Below, in pieces: positions 55,111-64,000 of a stretch of 64,000 nt of DNA. The notes beneath the pieces are model-generated. The model had not been told where the DNA came from. It saw only the letters and a list, made by a program, of their open reading frames with translations, and did not search any database. The DNA is from Corydoras sp. C115. Lineage: Eukaryota; Chordata; Actinopteri; Siluriformes; Callichthyidae. Location: positions 570,001-634,000 of the forward strand of contig JAFMOC010000244.1 in the NCBI GenBank assembly GCA_019802505.1. The letters run 5' to 3'. Position numbers and translations under genes: made by a program. Within the stretch, counting starts at the first letter, position 1. Each line of letters opens with the position of its first letter.

Positions 55111-56042
55111 ACCTGCCCTGTGTCCAAAATGCCCCCCCCCCCAACAGTACAGTGCAGTGCTATTTCAGTGTCTGAGTCTTAAAGGTCATCAGCGGTTGCT
55201 CTTTGCAGGATACATTAGTGTCTGTGGTACCCGGAGCACACTGAAGCTGCACCCCCCGCCCCGCCCTGCCCCGCCCCGCCCCGCCCCACGCCGCGTGCTC
55301 GCGCATTAGCACGCAGGACCGACTGTGCGGGCCTCTAATGACTAATGACGCATGCCAAACGATGCGCGGTTTGCCCAAAATCTACACTCTCACCACCGCG
55401 CTGCCGTGTGCCGTGTGCCCCCCTCCCGAGCTCGAGCGCAGACCTGCGAATAGAGATGCGCTGCGTGAGAGAGGAGGGCAGGGCGGGAGAACGCGGTCGG
55501 CTTTACGGCTCAAATAATGGACGGCGTCCTCAGAGTGGCGCCGCTTTCTCATCCCGAAGTGCGCCGTCGCTTTTATCGCCGCCAGTTAAACCTAATTCAT
55601 AAACGGTGTCGACTTTCAGAAAAGCACATTATTTTTCCCCAATTCAGTCCAAAAGAAAAAGCAGCAGGCTCCTCACAACCGCCTGCAACAGGTTCCCGGT
55701 TCCCGAACCCCGCGTGGAGACGCGCCACCGCGAACTCATTCACGCACGTCTATTTCCATATCCTACTTTTGAAGCCTCAAGCGTGTAATGAACACACAGA
55801 TCAATCAGAAGGCGTCTAAAACGGTCCAGGAATATGCCAGAGGGAAGCTCGGGGCCTGCCGGGAGCCGTCCAGCAGTCGATAGTGTGACCTTAGCTGCCG
55901 TTACCCATAGTGCAGCTCAATAGGACGTGGTCCGGGAGAGACGCTCTATATACAATTAATGACAGATTCACAATGCAGGACGATACAACGTCTCCCCGAG
56001 CTCTCCTGCACACGGTGGAGATGGAAGATGCCCACCTCAAGG
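55111..56042. other. CpG- and GC-box-rich gene-free stretch
   Basis: Four ccccgccc-type GC boxes at 55,248-55,288 and high CpG through about 55,600. No exon or initiation context that I can defend. Confidence 0.4.
55248..55288. promoter_or_regulatory. GC-box cluster (candidate Sp-factor sites)
   Basis: Repeated ccgccccgcc motifs fit Sp1/KLF-type GC boxes and begin a CpG-rich segment. They could equally be a pentanucleotide (ccccg)n simple repeat. No transcript evidence is available. Confidence 0.2.
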
Positions 56043-56245
56043 GTAAGGTAGCTCAGTGGTTCGGGTGTTAGGCTACCAAACTGAAGGTTGGGGGTTCGAT
56101 TCCCAGGGCCACTGAAGTTACCAGTGTGGGTCCTTGAGCAAGGCCCTTAACCCTCATTGCTGCAGGGATGTTGTGATGAACCCTGTGCTCACCTTGTAAG
56201 TCACTTTGGATAAAAACGTCCAATAAATGACCAAATGTAAATGTT
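56043..56245 (+). mobile_element. V-SINE-like element, full length
   Basis: tRNA-like head with A-box-like gtagctcagtggttcgggtg and B-box ggttcgattcc, then the core accagtgtgggtccttgagc and aaggcccttaaccctc, and the tail gtaagtcactttggataaaa...caaatgtaaatg. The tail matches the 3' end of the L2-type LINE at 44.8 kb, as expected for a SINE copied by that LINE's enzyme. Confidence 0.85.
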
Positions 56246-56270
56246 ATTAAAATTAAAACTGACTTTAGGT

Positions 56271-56273
<3 letters not shown>

Positions 56274-56324
<51 letters not shown>
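56274..56324. repeat. (GT)n microsatellite
   Basis: About 25 units just downstream of the V-SINE tail. Confidence 0.95.
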
Positions 56325-56325
<1 letters not shown>

Positions 56326-56454
56326 AAGCCACTCTAATCGCTCCAATCACATTCTAGACAGCCTCACTAATCATCACTAATCACCATCACATTTACACCA
56401 TAACACCATCACTGATCTAATATTGGCATGTTTTGGAACTTTGGTCGCAAACTG

Positions 56455-56801
56455 GGGGCGGCACGGTGGCTTAGTGGTTTAGCATGTTCTCCTCTCAGCG
56501 CTAGGGATTCCCGGTTCGAATCCCCATCTGGGTGGAGTTTCCATGTTCTCCCCGTGTCCGCGTGGGGTTCCTCCGGGTTCTCCGGTTTCCTCCCACAGTC
56601 CAAAATAACATGGATCAAGTCAGTTGAATTCTCCAAATTGCCCCATATAGAGTGTGTCTGTGTGAGTGAGTGTGTGTCCAGCGATAGATTGGCATCCTGT
56701 CCTGGGTGTATCTGCCCAGCGCCCGAGACGTTCTCCCCTAGATGGGCATGGGGAACCCCCCCCGTGACCCTAGTAGAGGATAAAGCGGAAGATAATGGAT
56801 G
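56455..56801 (+). mobile_element. DANA-like SINE, full length
   Basis: Head gggggcggcacggtggctta, B box ggttcgaatcc, full body, C-run at 56,756-56,763, tail gaagataatggatgg. Confidence 0.97.
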
Positions 56802-56821
56802 GTCAGAAACTACAGCCTCTA

Positions 56822-56932
56822 CGTGAAACCCATGTAGATATGGGGAGAACATGCAAACTCCACACAGTGGAAAGTATGTTGTTGGAACAAACTGGACCTT
56901 CTCGCTGTTAGGTTACTATGCCATCCGTGGTT
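56822..56932 (-). mobile_element. old SINE 5' fragment
   Basis: gtgaaacccatgtagatatg, gggagaacatgcaaactcca and gctgttaggttactatgcca resemble the reverse central domain and head of a diverged SINE. Confidence 0.5.
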
Positions 56933-57785
56933 CTACAGACCACATGGTAAGCTCTGACAACTGCACTGCAGAAAAAAAACTATGTCAAAAATAAAACATA
57001 AACCAAGAAAAAATGTCAAAAAATACGAAAAATAAAGAAACCAAGAAAAAATGTACGTGAAACAAGTAAATGTATCTTGTTAAGATTTCTTAAAATGAGA
57101 AAACGCTTCTAAAATCTTGATTCTTTATCTCGCCTCAGTAACAGTTGACACTTTTTGAAGATGTTTTTTTTAATTGTTGAGGGTTTATTTTTCAGTGTGA
57201 TACCTGAAACGGTCAAAGGTTCCTTCCCTAAAGCCGTGTTAACGTCCTTACAGTAAGTAGGACAGTAAAACGTGGAACGTCATTAAATTTGTGATATTGA
57301 TCATCTTGTTGCTATGGCACCTGTCAGGTCCAATGACCTCTGGATGGTCTGAATGTAAATGAGAGCTGAGATTAGAGCACGTTTTAATGAGCACTCAGAG
57401 TTCGGGCCCTTCGTGCATTAACGTCGAGAAAAAAAAAACAAAAAAAAACGTCCACTTTGTCCTTTGCAGATTAATTAAGTCGTCCGAAAGCCTTCGAGCC
57501 GTCGGTGAGACCCCACTCCATTTTCACTGTGTGTTCTCGCGAAGCCGCCGCCCGCCGAGCAAACAAAGCGCATGTGCTGAGCTCCTCTCAGGACGGCGTG
57601 TACGAGTTCGTGTCGATTGAAGAGCAGCCGGAGAATAAGCAACGTGGACATAAATAATCAAAGAAATACCGCAAGAGGCCACTGTGATTCGAGCCACAGC
57701 AACTGAGTCGGGAGGGAGAGGAGACCTGTTGCCATGGAGATGTACGTGATAAACACATGATTCTGATCATTGTATATTTTACGTT
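56933..57785. other. gene-free stretch
   Basis: A-rich at 56,975-57,060; no gene or repeat recognised. Confidence 0.4.
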
Positions 57786-57985
57786 GTTACTGTTTTAACA
57801 ATAGTGCATCAGCTCAAAGCAACTTTTACAGGTTTTTAAACCGAACCTTTAAAGAACGCGGAAAATCCCTGCTCTTTGAAATGTCCACAAGAAGAAACCT
57901 TGTGAGGACCGGGATTTATTTGGAAACCCATCCAGCTTGAGCGTCCACACGGTGCTGATTGGTCATCACGACAACAGTCGTCCAA
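57786..57985 (-). mobile_element. diverged copy of the L2-type element of 61-472
   Basis: catcagctcaaagcaacttt, acaggtttttaaaccgaacc and aagaagaaaccttgtgagga occur in the same order as in 1,710-1,850, with many changes. Confidence 0.5.
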
Positions 57986-58045
57986 GTAAGTGTGACAACC
58001 GACTACGAGAGAGAGAAAGCATTATTTTAAATAAAATATATCTGT

Positions 58046-58398
58046 ATGGGCACGTGGCTTAGTGGTTGGCATGTTCTCCTCTTAGTGCTAGGGATTCCAG
58101 GTTTGAATCCTAATCTGGGTGGAGTTTCCATGATCTCCCCATGTCCACGTGGGTTTCCTCCGGGTTCTCCGGTTTCCTCCCACAGTCCAAAAACATGGAT
58201 CAAGTCAATTGAGTTCTCAAAATTGCCCCATATAGAGTGTGTCTGTGTGAGTGAGTGTGTGCCCAGCGATAGATTGGCGTCCTGTCCTGGGTGTATCTGC
58301 CCAGTGCCCGAAACGTTCTCCCCTGGATGGGCATGGGGAACCCCCCCCCCCCCCACAACACTAGTAGAGGATGAAACTGATGATGATGATGGATGGAT
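58046..58398 (+). mobile_element. DANA-like SINE, full length
   Basis: Head gggcacgtggcttagtggtt, B box ggtttgaatcc (one change), C-run at 58,341-58,354, tail turned into gatgatgatgatggatgg. Confidence 0.95.
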
Positions 58399-58464
58399 CG
58401 AAATCTCAGTATCTTCCAGTTAATACATAGTTAAGTTAGTTATAATGTTGATGTTGAAAGTGTG

Positions 58465-58774
58465 GTGGCACGTGGCTTAGTGGTTAGCATGTTCTCCTCT
58501 CAGCGCTGGGGATTCCCGGTTCGAATCCCCATCTGGGTGGAGTTTCCATGTTCTCCCCGTGTCCGTGTGGGTTTCCTCCGGGTTCTCCGGTTTCCTCCCG
58601 CAGTTCAAAAACATGGATCAAGTCAATTGAATTCTCCAAATTGCCCCATATAGAGTGTGTCTGTGTGAGTGAGTGTGTGCCCAGAGATGGATTGGCGCCC
58701 TGTCCTGGGTCTATCTGCCCAGCGCCCGAAACGACATGGGAACCCATGGGAAGCGGGAGATAATGAATGAATGA
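58465..58774 (+). mobile_element. DANA-like SINE with 3' deletion and 14-bp target-site duplication
   Basis: Head tggcacgtggcttagtggtt, B box ggttcgaatcc, intact to cccgaaacg, then a deletion of the C-rich block, and tail ggagataatgaatgaatga. atgttgaaagtgtg at 58,451-58,464 recurs at 58,775-58,788. Confidence 0.97.
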
Positions 58775-58788
58775 ATGTTGAAAGTGTG

Positions 58789-59519
58789 TCAGGATCGCGT
58801 CTGGAGCATCAAGAGGATTTAAAAGAGGACAGAAAACGAGTTTTGTGAAGTTTTAATATTTTAACGGATTTTAATGGAGAAACAGACAGAATTCAACACA
58901 CCGCAGCGTCAGACTTCAGCACCATGGACAGCACCCATAACTACAAAGGCAGCGGCTGCAGAGCGTCTCCGGCTAAACTGACGTTATATAATACAAAACA
59001 AACAAACCGTATATCCATACGAGCAATTCACCGTACCAAACACCCCGGCGTCCTATCCATCATTATGGAATATTATGGAACAGTAACAGCAGGACACATA
59101 GTGACACCGCCGCCATTATTTCATCCCGCTGAAAAAGATGAAGACCTTGTATAAATGTGTCAAGTAAAAGTAGAGGGGGGGGGGGGGATGCTTCAGCACT
59201 CAGAGAATCGGCGTGTCAGACTCTAGGTGTGAAATTGATGCCTTGCAGGTCCCCGGCTCTGCTTCCCGAAACAGCACCCCGAAATATTAGTGTCATAGTT
59301 TTAATATCTTACAAATGTTTGAAATAGAAACTGTGAGAGCAGGTGAATACAGCGAGGTGGGAATGTCCAGGACTACAGAATAAAATCATCAGATCTTAAA
59401 AAAATATGCAGCGTTTTAATTACAGAACAGGAAAACGTCCAGCAGCTGCATTCTCAACAGGTTCACTAATCTGTCAACATCACGCCGTAACGCTTACATC
59501 AACAATCATACATAGAGTC
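58789..59519. other. unrecognised stretch
   Basis: G-run at 59,175-59,188. A 76-codon open frame (58,924-59,154) shows no recognisable motif. Confidence 0.4.
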
Positions 59520-59528
59520 ATATATTTT

Positions 59529-59882
59529 CCATCCATCTATCCATTATCTTCCGCTTTATCCTCTATTAGGGTCGTGGGGGGGGGGTTCCCCATGCCCATC
59601 CAGTGGAGAACGTTTCAGGCGTTGGGCAGATACACCCAGGACAGGACGCCAATCTATCACTGGGCACACACTCACTCACACACACACACTCTATATGGGG
59701 CAATTTGGAGAATTCAATTGACTTGATCCATGTTTTTGGACTGTGGGAGGAAACCGGAGAACCCGGAGGAAACCCACGCGGACACGGGGAGAACATGGAA
59801 ACTCCACCGAGATGGGGATTCAAAGCAGGAATCCCTAGTGCTGAGAGGAGAACGTGCTAAACCACTAAGCCACCGTGCCGCC
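59529..59882 (-). mobile_element. DANA-like SINE, full length (left arm of head-to-head pair)
   Basis: From ccatccatctatccattatc to aagccaccgtgccgcc. A weak 9-bp duplication atatatttt flanks it (59,520-59,528 and 59,886-59,894). Confidence 0.96.
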
Positions 59883-59919
59883 GTAATATATTTTTTATAA
59901 TGATATTATATTTATACCA

Positions 59920-60281
59920 GGGCGGCACGGTGGCTTAGTGGTTTAGCATGTTCTCCTCTCAGCGCTGGGGATTCCCAGTTCGAATCCCAATCTGGGTGGA
60001 GTTTCCATGTTCTCCCCGTGTGCGTGTGGGTTTCCTCCGGGTTCTTCGGTTTCCTCCCACAGTCCAAAAACATGGATTTAGGTCAATTGAATTCTCCAAA
60101 TTGCCCCATATAGAGTGTGTCTGTGTGAGTGTTTGTGTGAGTGAGTGTGTGCCCAGCGATAGATTGGCGTCCTGTCCTGGGTGTATCTGCCCAGCGCCCG
60201 AGACGTTCTCCTCTGGATGGGCATGGGGAACCCCCCAGTGACCCTAGTAGAGGATATAGCGGAAGATAATGAATGGATGGA
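59920..60281 (+). mobile_element. DANA-like SINE, full length (right arm of head-to-head pair)
   Basis: Head agggcggcacggtggcttag, B box agttcgaatcc (one change), duplicated tgtgtgagtgt in the GT part, tail gataatgaatggatggata. 37 bp separate the two heads. Confidence 0.96.
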
Positions 60282-60426
60282 TATATTTATACTGTAGAGT
60301 TGTGTGATCTGGTGGGGGTTAAGGCTCAGGGGACGACTGGGGTTGAAAAAGTCCCAGTTCCAATCACAGTTGTCCAGATTTCTTTAGTTGCTTGGCATTT
60401 GTCCAAATAGGGTAGGAAGGATTGAT

Positions 60427-60427
<1 letters not shown>

Positions 60428-60462
<35 letters not shown>

Positions 60463-60463
60463 G
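60428..60463. repeat. (GT)n microsatellite
   Basis: About 17 units in unique DNA. Confidence 0.95.
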
Positions 60464-60625
60464 TGTACCTGGTACATATAACATTGTGGTTGCCAAAAAC
60501 CATGTACACATACGGGTTATTTTGTTCTATGGTTATAGATATGTTGGGTTATTGTTATGTTTGGGGTAAGTCTGCAGAATGACTGTCAGTCTATGTAACG
60601 TCCTCACAATGCAAAAAAAACTAAC

Positions 60626-60626
<1 letters not shown>

Positions 60627-60704
<78 letters not shown>
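60627..60704. repeat. (GT)n then (TA)n microsatellite
   Basis: gtgtgtgt at 60,627-60,642 passes into about 31 TA units; the SINE tail begins 8 bp later. Confidence 0.96.
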
Positions 60705-60711
<7 letters not shown>

Positions 60712-60712
<1 letters not shown>

Positions 60713-61061
60713 TCATTCATTAATTCATTATCTCCCGCTTTATCCTCTATTAGGGTCGCGGTGGGGTTCCCCATGCCCATCCAGGGGAGAACGTTTCGGG
60801 CGCTGGGCAGATAGACCCAGGACAGGGCGCCAATCCATCGCTGGGCACACACTCACTCACACAGAAACACTCTATATGGGGCAATTTGGAGAGTTCAATT
60901 AACTTGATCCATGTTTTTGGACTGTGGGAGGAAACCGGAGAACCCGGAGGAAACCCACGCGGACACGGGGAGAACATGGAAACTCCACCCAGATGGGGAT
61001 TCGAACCGGGAACCCCTAGCGCTGAGAGGCGAACGTGCTAAACCACTAAGCCACCGTGCCG

Positions 61062-61064
<3 letters not shown>
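60712..61064 (-). mobile_element. DANA-like SINE bracketed by (TA)n
   Basis: Full-length reverse copy from attcattcattaattcatta to ccaccgtgccgccc with long TA tracts on both sides. Confidence 0.97.

Positions 61065-61142
<78 letters not shown>
61065..61142. repeat. (TA)n microsatellite
   Basis: About 38 units starting at the SINE head. Confidence 0.96.
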
Positions 61143-61146
<4 letters not shown>

Positions 61147-62240
61147 CAAAGCCATATTAATTGGTTCTCCAGTGACAAACTAATTACCCGTTGCCATGAC
61201 AAAAGTCTTTCTTCCTGTAATTTAAATACTAATACGGTTAAGAAATCCCCTTTAACAGATCACATTCTCATCGTGCAGATGCCTTCTTTCAGAGCAGCCT
61301 ACAAACCACCCGTCTTGATGTTTGGGGTGGTAGAGCATCGAGGGTTAACCATGATGCAGCACCTCTAGAGCAATGAGGATGAATTACGGTGCTCCACATG
61401 GTGGAGATGTAATCCTTTCCTGATTTACAGTCTGACCTTTTTCTGAGCGCAGACGTCCCGACAGGAACGATCACGCGTCAGCAACATTCCTCAAAAAGCT
61501 GAAAACGGCGTTCCCGGGTGTTCCGCAAAGCCGCCGCCCGGTCATGCAGTTTAACAATAGACTCTGACCCGGCGTGCACCCAATTAACAAACACGGCGGC
61601 TTCGTGGTCGGGCTTTGTTTTTGGAAGTGTGTGAACTTGGCGAGACAACAAAAGCAAAGGATACTTGAAAGGACGTATTTGCATTTAAATTGGAATGATG
61701 CCTTACACCGATTCAGCGGGACAGCCAGATTTGAGATGCGCGGGGCAGAGCCTGCTATTGGATTTGGCATTTAGAGGCAAGTCAAGTGTACTAAGACAGT
61801 GCTCGCTGAAAAAATACTCATTACCAGAGCAAATGACAGTACAATCATTTTGCCTCCATGGTTGATTAGCCTGCGCTGACTTTGCATTTTCTGCTCATTG
61901 CACAGCCATATTTGTGGATAGACAGTCAGTCGACTCTCAGACTTTCAGAATGCGCCCGTATTACACTTCAAATCCCAAAGTATACATAAAAAAAGTATAC
62001 AAACACATATAAACACATCACCTCACATATAGGACCTCATATATGACACCCCATAATATAAAAATTGGGGAATTAAAAAGCATCCACTCTTCTGAGAGGG
62101 TTTACAAAATTCGACAAGATTTGCTTGTGTCTACAGAAATCTGTGGCCAGAAGAAATTAATAGAGTCAAACGTTAAAGGGGTCCAAGGTCTGGCTCACAA
62201 TCGGCATTCCAGTTCAACCCAAAGTCGAGACTTTGGGGAA
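61143..62240. other. gene-free stretch with candidate conserved block
   Basis: No repeat recognised. 61,580-61,960 is complex, contains an octamer-like atttgcat at about 61,678-61,685, and lacks repeats; see findings. Confidence 0.4.
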
Positions 62241-62253
62241 CTAATCCTGTCTT

Positions 62254-62599
62254 CATTCATTCATTATCTCCCGCTTTATCCTCTATTAGGGTCGCGGTGG
62301 GGTTCCCCATGCCCATCCAGGGGAGAACATCTCAGGCGCTGGGCAGATAGACCCAGGACAGGGCGCCAATCCATCGCTGGGCACACACTCACTCACACAG
62401 ACACACTCTATATGGGGCAATTTTGAGAATTCAATTGACTTGATCCATGTTTTTCGACTGTGGGAGGAAACCGGAGAACCCGGAGGAAACCCACGCAGAC
62501 ACGGGGAGAACATGGAAACTCCACCCAGATGGGGATTCGGACCGGGAATCCCTAGCGCTGAGAGGCGAACGTGCTAACCACTAAGCCACCGTGCCGCCC
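62254..62599 (-). mobile_element. DANA-like SINE with 13-bp near-perfect target duplication
   Basis: Full-length reverse copy. ctaatcctgtctt at 62,241-62,253 matches ctaattctgtctt at 62,599-62,611 with one change. Confidence 0.97.
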
Positions 62600-62671
62600 T
62601 AATTCTGTCTTTCTTAACGTATTTTTGGATACTTTGTGGATATTTTTCACAACTTATTGTTTAGTTAGTTA

Positions 62672-62996
62672 GTGCTATTAGGGTCGCGGGGGGGTTCCGC
62701 ATTCCCATCCAGGGGAGAACGTTTCGGGCGCTGGGCAGATACACCCAGGACACCAAACTATCGCTGGGCACACACACACTCACACTCACACCCACAAACA
62801 CATTCTATATGGGGCAATTTGGAGAATTCAATTGACCTTGATCCATGTTTTTGGACTGTGGGAGGAAACTGGAGAACCCAGAGGAACCCCACGTGGACAC
62901 GGGATGAACATGGAAACTCACCCCAGATTGGGATTCGAACCTGGAATCCCTAGCGCCGAGAGGAGAACATGCTAAACCACTAAGCCACCGTGCCGG
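62672..62996 (-). mobile_element. DANA-like SINE, most of tail missing
   Basis: From tgctattagggtcgcggggg through a GT stretch expanded by cacactcacac to aagccaccgtgccggc. Confidence 0.94.
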
Positions 62997-63332
62997 CGTC
63001 GTCATTTATCATGAGGTGGAACAAAATAGACAAAGAGAGGCATGTGTCAGACACGCACAGCATTCTCGCTGCCATGGTAACTATAATTTTTTTGCCATCA
63101 TTTGTTTGATGTTCGGAGGTGAGAAGGCGAAAAGAAAAAATTTTTTTTTTTTTTTTACATGTTTCTCAGTTTCTTAAAAAAGTCACATTCCATGTGTATG
63201 TTTGATTCATACGTGTTTTTAAATGCTTTTTTTCATTATTTATTTGGTTTGTATTCTAGAAAAGTGGGTCGCAACGCAATGACCATGAGAACATGTGGGT
63301 CCCACACTGAGACCGGTGGAGAACCCCTGCTG
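62997..63332. other. unrecognised stretch
   Basis: T-run at 63,140-63,155; nothing else seen. Confidence 0.4.
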
Positions 63333-63342
63333 TGTACAGTAC

Positions 63343-63685
63343 ATTCATTCATTCATTATCTTCCGCTTTATACTATATTAGGGTCGCGGGGGGGTTCCCC
63401 ATGCCCATCCAGGGGAGAACGTTTCGGGCGCTGGGCAGATACACCCAGGACAGGACGTCCATCCATTTCTGGATACACACTCACTCAAACAGACACACTC
63501 TATATGGGGCAATTTGGAGTACTCATTTGACTTGATCCATGTTTTTGGACTGTGGGAGGAAACCGGAGAACCCGGAGAAAACCCACGCGGACACGGGGAG
63601 AACATGGAAACTCCACCCAGATGGGGATTCGAACCGGGAATCCCTAGCGCTGAGAGGAGAACATGCTAAACCACTAAGCCACCGC
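63343..63685 (-). mobile_element. DANA-like SINE with 10-bp target-site duplication
   Basis: From attcattcattcattatctt to actaagccaccgc. tgtacagtac at 63,333-63,342 recurs at 63,686-63,695. The last few bases of the head (gtgccgcc) are missing. Confidence 0.97.
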
Positions 63686-63695
63686 TGTACAGTAC

Positions 63696-64000
63696 AGTAC
63701 AGAGATTATTAAATGCATCCGAGTTAAATCGCGAGTCACATCCCAAACGTCAGGTCTGTTTATTATTAAAGACGAATCAGAGCCTTTCATTCTGGCTTCC
63801 GTTGGCCCGAGTCTCTGGAAACATTCGGCGTTCTGCGTGTGATCTATAATTTAACGCCGTAGACCCTCTGCTGAAGCCTTACCTGCTGATTGTGTACAGC
63901 TTTCCCTCCGTGTTGTAATCCAGCAATCCTCACGCTCAAGTGAGAGAAGAGTGGGCGAGCGAGAGAGGAGTGTACGGAGGGCCGGCCCTGGGGAGCTCAG
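63696..64000. other. unrecognised stretch at window end
   Basis: No gene or repeat recognised; ends in gagagaggagtgtacggagg and CpG-poor sequence. Confidence 0.4.

Noticed and set aside
56043..56245. tRNA-like head of the V-SINE as a tRNA gene
   Set aside because: Followed by V-SINE core and LINE-like tail; acceptor stem does not close.

Overview
The window looks like non-coding DNA from a ray-finned (teleost) fish. The evidence is the repeat content: a tRNA-derived SINE of the DANA/mermaid type, V-SINE-like elements, L2/CR1-, Rex1- and Rex3/RTE-type LINE tails, a Tc1/mariner transposase remnant and short inverted-repeat DNA transposons. It also has very dense (CA)n, (TA)n, (AAT)n and poly-C/G tracts. 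I found no host protein-coding exon, rRNA or genuine tRNA gene that I can support. The long open frames all lie in tandem repeats or SINE copies. The window could be intergenic or lie inside large introns; the sequence does not say which. The species cannot be named from this.

The dominant feature is one SINE family of about 345 bp, with about 53 recognisable full or partial copies in both orientations. Summing the listed intervals gives about 16 kb, a quarter of the window. A copy has a tRNA-like head with pol III A and B boxes, a conserved central domain (the ...ccgtgtccgcgtgggtttcc... region), a GT-rich stretch, a C-rich stretch and a 3' tail ending in (AATG)n or (ATGG)n. Several copies have clean 10-14 bp target-site duplications, one is 5'-truncated inside an L2-type LINE, and others sit in inverted or direct pairs.

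Layout. 0-2 kb: inverted copies of an L2-type 3' region and SINE fragments. 3.6-4.2 kb: a Rex3/RTE-like LINE piece whose 3' end matches the SINE tail. 4.6-11 kb: mostly unrecognised DNA with scattered SINEs and an antisense LINE C-terminus near 8.6 kb. 11.7-13.0 kb: SINE-derived tandem array. 14.2-15.3 kb: tandem array of about 135-bp units grown from a V-SINE core. 18.7-19.5 kb: 35-bp minisatellite. 20.6-29.2 kb: SINEs, inverted SINE pairs and a short DNA transposon. 29.7-31.46 kb: tandem array from a SINE 3' half. 31.9-37.7 kb: very dense SINEs and microsatellites. 38.0-38.65 and 43.4-44.86 kb: LINE 3' ends. 45.86-46.33, 49.02-49.62 and 50.1-51.15 kb: three minisatellites. 51.8-52.5 kb: another SINE-derived array next to a Tc1 transposase remnant. 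53-64 kb: SINEs, a V-SINE, and gene-free stretches that include candidate conserved non-coding blocks.

The most interesting point is how the repeats relate. Two SINE/LINE partner pairs can be read from shared 3' ends (DANA-like SINE with Rex3/RTE; V-SINE with the L2-type LINE). SINE sequence has also been turned into tandem satellite at no fewer than six separate loci. I see no evidence of an unusual coding system; the novelty, if any, is in SINE-seeded satellite formation.
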